Shown here in pieces: positions 1-7,785 of a DNA stretch of 28,531 nucleotides. The stretch is from positions 1-28,531 of the forward strand of contig CAKSRS010000036.1 of assembly GCA_934487205.1 (NCBI GenBank), in the 5' to 3' direction. Positions within the stretch are counted from its first letter, which is position 1, and each line of letters begins with the position of its first letter. Origin of the DNA: an uncultured Clostridia bacterium. GTDB taxonomy: Bacteria > Bacillota > Clostridia > UBA1381. The notes beneath the pieces are model-generated. The model was not told where the DNA came from, searched no databases, and saw only the letters and a program-made list of their open reading frames with translations. The position numbers and the translations under genes were made by a program.

Positions 1-41
1 ACCTCCAAAATGATATTTTTATTATATATCATCTTGGAGGT
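1..41. repeat. Imperfect dyad overlapping a candidate -10 box
   Basis: Arms ACCTCCAAAATGATA (1-15) and TATCATCTTGGAGGT (27-41) are inverted copies with one mismatch. The dyad flanks a minus-strand TATAAT (26-21). With that promoter the start of transcription would lie inside the dyad, so it is better read as a DNA operator than as an RNA hairpin. No T-tract follows on the plus strand, so a plus-strand terminator is unlikely. Confidence 0.5.
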
Positions 42-49
42 TTCGTAAA
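21..49 (-). promoter_or_regulatory. Candidate sigma-A promoter reading out of the window to the left
   Basis: On the minus strand TATAAT (26-21) is preceded, after 17 nt, by TTTACG (49-44), a 4/6 match to the -35 consensus. A second dyad, GTAAAG-A-CTTTAC (45-57), covers the -35. AGGAGGT-like sequence lies at 1-7 on the minus strand, so a gene starting just beyond the left edge is plausible. The gene itself is not in the window. Confidence 0.4.
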
Positions 50-164
50 GACTTTACACAAAATTCGGGGTTGACTCCAAGACTTATTTGTCATGCACTT
101 TTTTGTTTCTTAAAAAGCTTTGAAAAACTTTTCAAAAAACTCTTGACTTTTAATAGTTAGTCTT

Positions 165-201
165 TTTCAAAATAAAAAGAGCATTACATTTTGTAATACT
201 C
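165..201 (-). terminator. Intrinsic terminator downstream of sigK
   Basis: On the minus strand GAGTATTAC, a short loop and GTAATGCTC form a 9-bp stem (201-179, one G-T pair), followed by TTTTTATTTTG (178-168). It lies about 100 nt beyond the premature stop of sigK. It could terminate the sigK transcript or belong to the foreign DNA left of the sigK break. Confidence 0.7.
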
Positions 202-292
202 ATCACAATTGATAAACGATCGCTTAAATTAATTTTTCTCAAATGCCCAAAACGCAAGGTTTTAAACCATTTTTGCCACCACTTACAATATC

Positions 293-316
293 CGCGCTCC
301 TATACATATGAGCGCG
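293..316. other. Dyad at the sigK break; candidate recombination site
   Basis: CGCGCTC (293-299) and GAGCGCG (310-316) are perfect inverted copies around a 10-bp centre. The premature TAG of sigK (302-300) falls in this centre, so homology to SigK is lost inside the dyad. Serine recombinase att sites are often short imperfect dyads with a small core, and sigK is a known target of skin-type elements. The att role is inferred; a chance hairpin cannot be excluded. Confidence 0.3.
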
Positions 317-935
317 AAATCCCAAGAATTTTTGAAATATCTCTTTGCGTTTTTTTTCGTTCATTGTTTAAGCCGTATCGCCAGCATAAAATATTTTTTT
401 CATCGGGGGTCAACACCTCATTCATGGCGGCATACAGTTTTTTTATATTGATTTTCAGCGCAACGGCATCGGAAATATCATCCACGTCTGCCGGAAGAAT
501 ATCGGAAAAAGTCATGTTATTTCCCTCTTTATCCGTGCCGATACATTCCTCAAGAGAAACATCGTTTGCCGTCTTCTTGGATAAACGCAAAAGCATCAGA
601 ACTTCATTTTCGATACATCTGGCGATGTAAGTAGTGAGCTTGGAAGTTTTCGTCGCGTCAAATGTATTTATGCCCTTGATAAGACCGATAGTCCCCACGG
701 AAATCAAATCGTCCATACTTTCCTTATCATTTGCGTATTTTTTTGCAATATGCGCAACAAGCCGCAGATTATGTTCAATAAGAATGTTTTTCGCAGACTC
801 ATCTCCCTCCGCCATAAGCGCCACATACTTTTGCTCTTCCGCGGCAGACAGCGGTTTCGGAAAAGCATTTCCCCCGCCGACAAACCCCAAAAGCAGCATT
901 ATGTTACTAAGCAAATTTATAATTATTTCCGACAT
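300..935 (-). CDS. sigK: RNA polymerase sporulation sigma factor SigK, C-terminally truncated
   Basis: Late mother-cell sigma factor of endospore formation. A hydrophobic pro-sequence (residues ~1-20, LLSNIMLLLGFV) is followed by the family signature NAFPKPLS. Region 2 (NLRLVAHIAKKY, DLISVGTIGLIKGI, KLTTYIARCIENEVLM) and region 4 (DEKNILCWRYGL, KKTQRDISKILGISRSYV) follow. The pro-sequence implies activation by an SpoIVFB-type protease. The Shine-Dalgarno GAGGTGA precedes the ATG. The protein stops at 211 aa, directly after SRSYV, where SigK normally continues SRIEK... for roughly 25 more residues, so the end of the DNA-recognition helix is missing. None of the three frames just downstream restores it. 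This is either a decayed gene or one half of a sigK split by a skin-like element whose other half lies outside the window. Confidence 0.9.
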   Translation of the reverse strand: MSEIIINLLSNIMLLLGFVGGGNAFPKPLSAAEEQKYVALMAEGDESAKNILIEHNLRLVAHIAKKYANDKESMDDLISVGTIGLIKGINTFDATKTSKLTTYIARCIENEVLMLLRLSKKTANDVSLEECIGTDKEGNNMTFSDILPADVDDISDAVALKINIKKLYAAMNEVLTPDEKNILCWRYGLNNERKKTQRDISKILGISRSYV

Positions 936-963
936 AATAAATCACCTCGGAAAATTTATATGC

Positions 964-1013
964 GAAAAAAAAACCGTTCTGCACGTCCGTCTGTCCCGAA
1001 TATGCAAAACGGT
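964..1013 (-). terminator. Intrinsic terminator after the AraC-type gene
   Basis: On the minus strand ACCGTTTTGCA (1013-1003) pairs with TGCAGAACGGT (983-973) and is followed by a run of T (972-965). It begins 5 nt after the AraC stop and separates that gene from sigK. Confidence 0.85.
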
Positions 1014-1017
1014 GTAA

Positions 1018-1632
1018 TTACCGTAAATTCCGCTTAAAATATTCCGAAGGCGATACACCCGTTTCCCTTTTAAAATACCGCGAAAAATAATATATATCAC
1101 CGAAACCGCACATCACGGCGATCTCTGAAAGGGTGTACTTTTGCGACTCAATACATGATATTGCATTAGACAGCCGCACATGCAGCAAGTATTTATGCAG
1201 TGCCATTCCTGTAGAATTTTTTATCATATCGCTCACATAATGCGAATTAAATCCAAAGATGTCCCCCACCGATTTATTGGTAATCTTTTTATCGAAATTC
1301 TCATGAATATAATTCACGATTTCCTCCGCCGCACGTCTGCTGCACGATTTTCGCTGCAGATTATTCCTGCGCGCAAGCAGTATCAGCACATGCAAAAACA
1401 TCGCCCCGGAAACCGTTTCAAAATACTCCATATGCCGCGAAAATTCGTAATTTATATTAATCAATATTCCCTCCGCCTCGCGCATTTTATCGGCATAAAT
1501 CGTATTCCGAAAAACCTCCGGTACGCCGTCAAAATCGTCGGGAACAAGCATATCGCGCGAATAGGATTTCGGTTCCGCCGGCGGCACGGGTGTTACACTC
1601 GCCCGGCTTTTCTGCGAAAAATCAAAATTCAC
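1018..1632 (-). pseudogene. AraC/XylS-family transcriptional regulator, 5'-truncated
   Basis: The C-terminal ~100 residues form a clear AraC double helix-turn-helix (EEIVNYIHENFDKKITNKSVGDIFG; LSEIAVMCGFGDIYYFSRYFKRETGVSPSEYFKRN in two parts). Family members are usually 270-300 aa with an N-terminal cupin sugar-sensing domain. Here only 204 codons remain from a weak GTG at 1632, and an in-frame stop lies just upstream. The cupin half is missing. The break coincides with the break of the isomerase on the other strand, so one deletion probably removed the 5' parts of a divergent regulator/enzyme pair. A short DNA-binding fragment could still be made, but no convincing ribosome-binding site was seen. 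Confidence 0.75.
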
Positions 1633-2637
1633 GATGTAATCATCGGCTGCTTATATGACGACGAAAAAGCCGACGGCGAAATTGCAAAATGGTGCAGCAT
1701 AGCAAAAGTTCTGCATGGCTTAAAAGGTGCGCGGATAGGACTTATGGGACACACCATGGAGGCGATGTACGACATGCACGCCGACCCGACTATGGTTTCC
1801 GCCGCTTTCGGAATTCACGTACCTCTTTTGGAAGTCGACATCATGGTAGAGGAATACGAAGCGGTTACCGATTCGGAAATCGAAAACAAAGTAAAGGTTA
1901 TCGATGCGGAATTTGATATGCCCGACCCAATTTCCGACCCCATAACTTCCAAGCTTACCGACCAAGACAAGCTAAAAGCCGCAAGAGGAAACGCGGCTCT
2001 CGACAGATTTGTGGAGAAATATCATCTCATCGGACTTGCATATTATTATGAAGGAGCCGAAAACAGTCCTCAGCGCAACGTAATTTCCTCATTAATCGTC
2101 GGCAACTCAATTTTGAATGCGCAGGGAATACCCATGTGCGGCGAATACGATGTGAAAACATGCATAGCGATGCTGATAATGGACAGACTCGGCATAGACG
2201 GAAGTTTTGCGGAGTTTCACCCGTTCGACTTTGACGCAAACTGCATACTCATAGGTCATGACGGGCCGCACCATATGGCAATTGCCGAAGGAAAACCCGT
2301 ACTGCGCAGTCTGAAAAAATTCCACGGCAAACAAGGCAGTGGCGCGTCGGTTGAATTTAAACTCAAAGAAGGACCGATTACCATGCTCGGCATCACACAG
2401 ACATACGACGGCAAATTCAAATTTGTCATAGGTGAAGGATTTTCGCAAAAAGGCGAAATTCCGCCGACAGGCAACACCAACACGCGAAGCGTTTTCGGCG
2501 ACAATACCCCGGATTTTGTAAAGCGTTGGGTTATGGAGGCGCCGACGCATCACTATGCTCTGGGCATAGGGCATCATGCTGATGAAATTAAGAAAATTGC
2601 CGATATTCTCGGCATCGAAAACGTAATCATAAAATAG
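1633..2637 (+). pseudogene. L-arabinose/L-fucose isomerase-family protein, 5'-truncated
   Basis: From about 1633 the plus frame reads DVIIGCLYDDEKADGEIAKW, then ARIGLMGHTMEAMYDM, CGEYDVKTCIAMLIMDRLG, EFHPFDFDANCILIGHDGPH, GNTNTRSVF and a final THHYALGIGHHADEIKKIADILGIE. This is the conserved middle and C-terminal part of the ~480-500 aa L-fucose/L-arabinose isomerase-related family (aldose-ketose isomerisation, cytoplasmic). About 140-150 N-terminal residues are absent. The frame stays open upstream to 1180, but that part is only antisense to the AraC gene. Later stretches are uninterrupted. A gene with a GGGGGG Shine-Dalgarno follows 11 nt downstream, so this was probably the first gene of a sugar operon. 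Exact substrate cannot be told. Confidence 0.8.
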
Positions 2638-2648
2638 GGGGGTCCATT

Positions 2649-4719
2649 ATGTTCCACGAAATAACACTCGAAATATCTCTTAAACCTTTTAAAAAACCGA
2701 CGACGATTTTATACGCAAAACCGCCCCGTAATAAATATCATGCTGTGGGCGTCGGACGGAAGCAAAATTCTCGATTACGCAGGCGACCCCGATGGCACAT
2801 TTGATTGGTGCCGTTATCTCGGCTGGGCAAACAAACCCCTCGCGGACGACAGCGACCCACTCGGCATGAATTTATTCCAAAAAACGCGCCTGTACATGAA
2901 AAATCCGCCGATTATGAGTTACAAAATTCTAAAAACGATTATCGACACATTAAAAACCGAAGGAAAAAAGCATTTTCCCGCGGCAGAAATACGTGTCGGT
3001 GAAACATTCGACATAGGACCGGAATTTGCGTCGTCGGATTTCAAATACAATCGGCACACCGAAATTATCGCCGGAAACAATGAACGTGTAGAGGACAGTT
3101 TTGTCGACTCCACCGCGCTTTTAAACGCCGACAGCCGACGTTACGCCGCATATCCCGACGGAATCCCCGACAAAACTCCCTTCGGGCTTTTTCTCGGCAA
3201 ACAAACTAAATGTTTCTGTGAGGATATGGGGTTTGATTTCCTATGGCTTTCAAACGGTGTTGGTTTCAGCGCCAACCCGTGGGATATGAGCGGAAAAATT
3301 TATGACGGCATAAATTTTCATGCAGACAAACTTGATAATGCGAAAAAGTCGGTCTTTAAATTTTGGAAAAATTTCCGCAAGGGCTGCCCCGACCTGCCTG
3401 TCATGACGCGCGGCACAAACAATACCGTCGGCATAGATTATGCAACCGACGGTGTTCCCGTATATGAAATTTACAAAGGTGGATTTAACATTGTTCCTCC
3501 GCCTAATTCGCCGTGGGCGGCTATAAATGACGACTTCGGTCTCGAAATCATGGGGCAGCTTACGCGTATTTGCGAGCTCCCCGCCGACAAATACACGTTC
3601 CGCTATTACGTTCATGACCCGTGGTGGGTTAATTCGCCGTGGTATGACCGATATGACCGCAATCCGCATGATATTTATCTGCCTATGGCGATTTCGCGGA
3701 TTGACGAAAACGGGCATCAGCGTTCAGCAGATTATTTTAACATTTTATCAATAGATAACTCCTTCGGCGAAATGCCGGATTTCTGCGTTCGCGAAACAAT
3801 ACCGCATATACTTCGTTCGGAGGAATATGCCCCCGACACCGTTTGTGCTGGTTTATCCCATGCGCGAATACAGCACCGCTGCAGATGAGGACGCTTTGCG
3901 CCGAATGTATTTCGGCGATTTATACATGTGAGCCGCCATAAACGACGGTTTTCCGCTCAACTGCGTTGTTTCAACAGATATATTCCGCGGACACACGCTT
4001 TCGCTGTACAAAAACAGCGTACTGATATCACCCGTACCCGAAACTGCGGAAATAAAACAAAGGCTGTTTGATTTCGCGGCGGACGGCGGGCGCGTAATCA
4101 TCTACGGCGACAAAAAATATTCAGCTGAGTTTACCGGTAAAAAAAATATTGCCTTTGCGGACATTGATAATTCATCTATGCGCGAAATAATAAAAACCTT
4201 CGGCTATACGATAGAATTTGAAAACACCGTTAAGAACCGGAAAAATGTTACATTTACCGTCCACCGCCATGACAATGCGTTTATGTTTTCGCTTTATAAC
4301 GGCAACACAACGGCGAGATGTACTCTTAATACTCCCCTGGGTGCGCCCATTCTCCTTACTGGCGAATGTGAAGTGAGCGAAAGCGGCGCAAAGTATCACT
4401 TTGCACGCAGCGAACAGCGTGAATGCCGTGTATTTATCAGACAAAAAAGCGGCGTAATCAGCGCAAAGGAAGTCCGTCCGGCAATGCGATGATGAAACGC
4501 ATATTTGTAGTCGACGGGCTTGACGATGCGGAAATATACTACTTCCCCGAAAACAGCGGTTCAAGCCGCGCATTGGTCGGCGCATATGTTACGCACGCCC
4601 AAACGCCGGCGTACTTTGACAATTGCGAGCGCATCGACGGCGGTGAATTCGGCGTTTATTACCGTCTCCGTCACGTAAGCGGCAAGGTATCTTTTTATAC
4701 CGAACAGCAGCAAGATTGA
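2649..4719 (+). pseudogene. Large unrecognised protein (possible sugar-locus enzyme), multiply frameshifted
   Basis: The gene starts ATG 2649 after GGGGGGTCCATT and reads MFHEITLEISLKPFKK. The frame is then lost at the A-run near 2692-2700 (one base short), DDDFIRKTA is readable in another frame, and about 20 codons seem deleted near 2720. The main block runs to about 3840 (MLWASDGSKILDYAGDPDGTF in two parts, RVGETFDIGPEF, FLWLSNGVGFSANPWDMSG, YYVHDPWWVNSPWYDRYD). One base is missing near 3842, where FVLVYPMREYS continues in the next frame. An in-frame TGA stands at 3929-3931, and another shift lies near 4490 before RIFVVDGLDDAEIYYFP. Intact length would be roughly 700 aa, with no signal peptide. 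The Trp/Tyr/Asp-rich barrel-like blocks and neighbours hint at a glycoside-processing enzyme, but I do not recognise the family. Confidence 0.75.
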
Positions 4720-4761
4720 CAAAACAACTTATTTAATATATAATTTTCGGGGTGATAAAAC

Positions 4762-5817
4762 ATGCAATATGATTTATTCGTTTTTGCCGGGCAATCAAAC
4801 ACAATGGGCGCGTGCGTTTTTCCGCCCAAGCATAAACCCGACATAAAGTATTCCTTCGAATATAAGTATAAACCCGTTTACCTCGGCGGCGATACGGGGA
4901 AATTTGTCCCCGTCGGATATGACTGCGGCGAATTTCTGTACAAGGACATCTCCGCCGCATACAAAAGCACCGACGAAAGCGGGCAAAGCCGCCTTAACGA
5001 TTATTTCGGCAATGCATATTTTGCACCGTCGCTGTCCAACCTCAAAAATGCGGAAGATAAGTCGGTTTATCCGTTTTCGCACTATTCCGAAAGCGACAGA
5101 AACACCGCATGCTGTATCGTTCCGTACTTTTGCGAAGAATGGGAAAAACTCGGCGGCAGGGCTCTGACTGCACACATTGCGCAGGGCGGCGTATCCGCAG
5201 TCCATTTTTTCTCAAAAGATATGGCAGACGAATATAACCGTTTTGCAAAATTGCACGGGTATAATCCGATTATCGGCGACGGTGCGGCGGAGGCGGTTTA
5301 CTGCGGAAAATGCAAAGCTTTTTTCCACGACGCCGAAAAATTATACGGCGGTGACAACATCGGCGAAAAGGTTCTTGTATGGAATCAGGGCGAGAGCGAT
5401 CCCGCCGATTCATGTGAGGAATACGCACAAAAACTCCGCATTTTATGGAACAAGGCAAGGGGACTCGGATTTTGTAAGCTTTTTATTATCCGCACAGGCT
5501 ACTGGTTTACGCACGATACGTGCCGCGTTATGCATGCACAGGAAAAATTCTGCGCGGAAAACAGTGATGCGTACATAATTACGCGCGATATTTCCTTCAT
5601 GCCCGACCTGCATTTTATGGAAAATATTGAGAATTTTTACACCGTTCCTCCCGCTCCGGAATATCTGTTCTGCCGCGATTCGTACTACGGATATGAGAAC
5701 TCGCACATAAACGAAAAAGGCTTTATGATTGCGGCAAGAAGCGCGTCAAAAAATGCATACAGAGTTTCAAAGGAGCACAAGGAACCCGACTTAAAACATG
5801 ATATTATAAAATACTGA
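4762..5817 (+). CDS. SGNH-hydrolase / sialate O-acetylesterase-like protein
   Basis: 351 aa, no signal peptide, so probably cytoplasmic. The N-terminal block FAGQSNTMG carries the nucleophile-type Ser12 of the SASA (DUF303) branch of SGNH esterases. WNQGESD (207-213) matches the conserved QGE block, and SHINEKG near residue 315 supplies the expected late His. Enzymes of this type remove acetyl groups from sialic acids or plant polysaccharides. A GGGGTGAT Shine-Dalgarno lies 6 nt before the ATG. It is the last gene of the plus-strand sugar cluster and the only one left intact. A terminator follows at once. The exact ester substrate is not visible. Confidence 0.85.
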   Translation: MQYDLFVFAGQSNTMGACVFPPKHKPDIKYSFEYKYKPVYLGGDTGKFVPVGYDCGEFLYKDISAAYKSTDESGQSRLNDYFGNAYFAPSLSNLKNAEDKSVYPFSHYSESDRNTACCIVPYFCEEWEKLGGRALTAHIAQGGVSAVHFFSKDMADEYNRFAKLHGYNPIIGDGAAEAVYCGKCKAFFHDAEKLYGGDNIGEKVLVWNQGESDPADSCEEYAQKLRILWNKARGLGFCKLFIIRTGYWFTHDTCRVMHAQEKFCAENSDAYIITRDISFMPDLHFMENIENFYTVPPAPEYLFCRDSYYGYENSHINEKGFMIAARSASKNAYRVSKEHKEPDLKHDIIKY

Positions 5818-5823
5818 CACATA

Positions 5824-5872
5824 AACAAGCATACCGCTCAAATTAGCGATATGCTTGTTTTCTCTTATTTTT
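5824..5872 (+). terminator. Intrinsic terminator after the esterase gene
   Basis: AACAAGCATA (5824-5833) pairs with TATGCTTGTT (5850-5859), an inner GCT/AGC extends the stem, and TTCTCTTATTTTT follows. Confidence 0.85.
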
Positions 5873-5929
5873 AATGCGTCCCGAACCGCAACATGTGCAA
5901 AACCGTCCGATACCGCTGTGCTGCATGGG

Positions 5930-6607
5930 TTAATTAAGAAATATATCATGATATTCCACTTTAAAACAGCCGGACATCTCGCTCAGATTTATCGGTATTT
6001 CCACAAATCCCCGCTCGTAATATGACAGCTCATACGGCGGATAATAAAGAACCAGATTTTCGCCGTCAATGTAATAGCACTGATTTTGCGAAAGTTTCGG
6101 TTTTTGCCATAAATCTGCATATTTTTCCGGGTGCGCAGTAACTTCGTTTTCGATTTGCGAATTAAGCATGTCAATATACCCGTCACCGTCAAACAATTCC
6201 GACAGCTGCACCTCGCAGCATTTTGATGTATCGATATTTTTTGTTATGCGGCAGCTGTTTTTGTGCGTTTTCCGTGCAAAATAATCTATTTGCGTCACCA
6301 CGGATAAAAAACCGTTTTTGTTGTAATGTTCGGCTGTCTGCATATTAAATTCCGATACCTCGGAAGTCTCTTTTGCCGATTTTGAAAATCGGTTTAAAAG
6401 GTCTGTTGAAGTCGTTAATATCTCTTTATTTACACTGTCTTGAAAATCGCTGTCCGAAAGTCCGGAAATCTGCGGAATACGGGCGTTTACTTTTACGGAA
6501 TCGGTAGCATACGATTTATCAAGCGTATCCACCGTGATGCTGCCTGCGCACGAACAAAGCATCATGCATGCGGCAGCTGCGGCAACACATTTTATAAAAT
6601 TATGCAA
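5930..6607 (-). CDS. Lipoprotein with DUF4163/DUF3298 (RsiV-like) domains
   Basis: The protein starts at TTG 6607 after GGAGGTTTGAT, and this Shine-Dalgarno lies inside the last codons of the spoIVA stub, giving a 16-nt overlap and likely translational coupling. The N terminus is a hydrophobic signal ending in the lipobox LCSC, with Cys20 as the lipidated residue. The following ~200 residues fit the DUF4163 part (VKVNARIPQISG) and the DUF3298 part (LVLYYPPYELSYYERGFVEI). These domains also form the extracellular half of the anti-sigma factor RsiV, but here there is no cytoplasmic part, so a role at the outer membrane face or in spore envelopes is only a guess. No cognate sigma factor is adjacent. 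Confidence 0.8.
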   Translation of the reverse strand: MHNFIKCVAAAAACMMLCSCAGSITVDTLDKSYATDSVKVNARIPQISGLSDSDFQDSVNKEILTTSTDLLNRFSKSAKETSEVSEFNMQTAEHYNKNGFLSVVTQIDYFARKTHKNSCRITKNIDTSKCCEVQLSELFDGDGYIDMLNSQIENEVTAHPEKYADLWQKPKLSQNQCYYIDGENLVLYYPPYELSYYERGFVEIPINLSEMSGCFKVEYHDIFLN

Positions 6608-6885
6608 ATCAAACCTCCGCTGCCCTCGTTTATTATGCGCTCGAGGGTTGTCGCCAGTTTTTGGCGCGCTTCGTCGGGCATCTTGGCAAGCTTGTTATTA
6701 ACGCCCTCATTCACAAGCTCATACAAAGATTTTCCGAATATGTTTGATTGCCATATCCTTGTGGGGTCATTCTGGAACTCGTCAAGCAGATAATGCACAA
6801 GTTCCTCCGATTGCTTTTCCGTCCCCACAATCGGACTCACCTCCGCCTGAATATTCGCCCGTATCATATGTATTGTTTGCAGCAA
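6592..6885 (-). pseudogene. spoIVA: Stage IV sporulation protein A, C-terminal fragment
   Basis: TIHMIRANIQAEVSPIVGTE, LLDEFQNDPTRIWQSNIFGK, SLYELVNEGVNNKLAKMPDE and ERIINEGSGGLICIIL are the last ~90 residues of SpoIVA, the ~490-aa ATPase that anchors the spore coat basement layer. The whole N-terminal GTPase-like/ATP-binding region with its Walker motifs is missing. Homology begins at about 6876, and in-frame stops (TAA TAA) lie a few codons upstream. The frame can start only at a TTG (6885) without a Shine-Dalgarno. The remainder is not found elsewhere in the window. The fragment could not polymerise by itself. It may persist because the lipoprotein gene overlaps its end. Confidence 0.88.
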
Positions 6886-7044
6886 ACTGAGGTGTTTAAC
6901 TGAATTTTATTATATTATCTGTATTTTACCGCGGTTTTTGTAATTTGTCGAGAGTTTTTTTGATATATAAATAATCTTTTTATCGTCATTTACATATACT
7001 ATAAATAGGTAATATATTTATTTGTGAATTTATCAGTAAATATA
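6886..7044. other. AT-rich non-coding stretch between spoIVA stub and toxin-antitoxin promoter
   Basis: No open frame of note. It contains one perfect 8-bp palindrome ACCGCGGT (near 6926) and long A/T runs. It marks the place where spoIVA homology ends, so it may hide a deletion or insertion junction, but no direct repeat was recognised. Confidence 0.4.
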
Positions 7045-7073
7045 TTGACAAATTAAGCTCTGTGTGGTATACT
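7045..7073 (+). promoter_or_regulatory. Consensus sigma-A promoter of the toxin-antitoxin pair
   Basis: TTGACA (7045-7050), a 17-nt spacer and TATACT (7068-7073). The leader would be only about 12 nt, just holding GGAGGTGAG before the ATG at 7092. RelB-type antitoxins usually repress such promoters, but no obvious operator dyad was seen. Confidence 0.8.
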
Positions 7074-7091
7074 GTTTATGCGGAGGTGAGA

Positions 7092-7418
7092 ATGATGGCA
7101 AATATCACAAGCGCTATTCGAGATACAATTTCTATTTCATTATTTAACAGAGGACTTGCCGGAAAGATTTTTGAAGAGGTAAAGCAAAGCGGCGCAAAGG
7201 TTGTTATGAAAAATAACAGTGCGGAGTGCGTTCTTCTTTCTCCCGAAGAATATGTTAAGTTAATGGACGAAGTTAATGATGCAAGACTTTTGAACACAGC
7301 AAATGAACGAATGCAGAATTTTGATCCGGCAAACTTAATTTCGGGTGAGGAGCTTTATAAAGACCTTGGTATCACAAAAGCGGATTTAAATGCAATCGGC
7401 GAGGTGGAATTTGAATGA
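7092..7418 (+). CDS. Type II antitoxin, RelB/Phd-YefM-like
   Basis: 108 aa from ATG 7092, chosen because GGAGGTGAG lies directly upstream. A second ATG follows at 7095, and the longer frame from 7062 would overlap the -10 box. ISISLFNRGLAGKIFEEVKQSGAKVVMKNNSAECVLLSPEEYVKL resembles the N-terminal DNA-binding/dimer fold of Phd/YefM antitoxins, quoted here as consecutive blocks ISISLFNRGLAGKIFEEVKQ and GAKVVMKNNSAECVLLSPEE. The acidic C terminus should wrap the toxin. Its stop overlaps the toxin ATG by 4 nt (ATGA), typical of coupled antitoxin-toxin operons. The pair lies just outside the large serine recombinase and may belong to the host or to the element. Confidence 0.8.
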   Translation: MMANITSAIRDTISISLFNRGLAGKIFEEVKQSGAKVVMKNNSAECVLLSPEEYVKLMDEVNDARLLNTANERMQNFDPANLISGEELYKDLGITKADLNAIGEVEFE

Positions 7419-7750
7419 ATTGGAAATTGGTTTATCTCCCCGAAGCAGAAAAAGATTTTAGGCGTTTATCCGGCAACGAACGTATAGTTGTAGCGAAAGC
7501 GCTGGAAAAGGTACTCAAAAATCCGCTTTCCGTAAACGAGGGCGGATATGGCAAACCATTAGGAAATAAACAGGGAAACAATTTATCAGGTTTTCTGAAA
7601 ATAAAACTTAAAAATCTCGGCATTCGTGTTGTGTATAAACTCATAAAAATTGACGGTCAAATGCTTGTCGTTGTAATTGGTGCAAGAGCAGATGACGAGG
7701 TTTATGATGTTGCTCTGCGGCGTGCTGAAAAACACGATATTAAAAAATAA
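7415..7750 (+). CDS. RelE/ParE-family toxin
   Basis: 111 aa. LVYLPEAEKDFRRLSGNERI, KALEKVLKNPLS, GKPLGNK, LKIKLKNLGIRVVYKLIK and VVVIGARADDEVYDVALRR follow the RelE/ParE fold: an alpha hairpin followed by a beta sheet with a conserved R-x-x-Y segment (IRVVYKL). RelE members cut mRNA on the ribosome; ParE members poison gyrase. Sequence alone does not decide between them, but the R-V-V-Y-x-L pattern is closer to RelE. Translation is coupled to the antitoxin by the ATGA overlap. A terminator follows. Confidence 0.85.
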   Translation: MNWKLVYLPEAEKDFRRLSGNERIVVAKALEKVLKNPLSVNEGGYGKPLGNKQGNNLSGFLKIKLKNLGIRVVYKLIKIDGQMLVVVIGARADDEVYDVALRRAEKHDIKK

Positions 7751-7785
7751 CGGTACAGAGAAAAATTCTCCGTACCGTTATTTTC
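7747..7785. terminator. Bidirectional terminator between toxin and recombinase
   Basis: AATAACGGTAC and GTACCGTTATT form an 11-bp stem, extended by GAGAA/TTCTC. It has A-rich and T-rich flanks and lies between two convergent genes, so it can serve both. It is also the natural place to look for the left attachment site of the element. Confidence 0.85.

Noticed and set aside
1180..1632. N-terminal 150 codons of the open plus frame leading into the isomerase
   Set aside because: They are antisense to the AraC helix-turn-helix codons, show no isomerase similarity, and the frame is open by chance.
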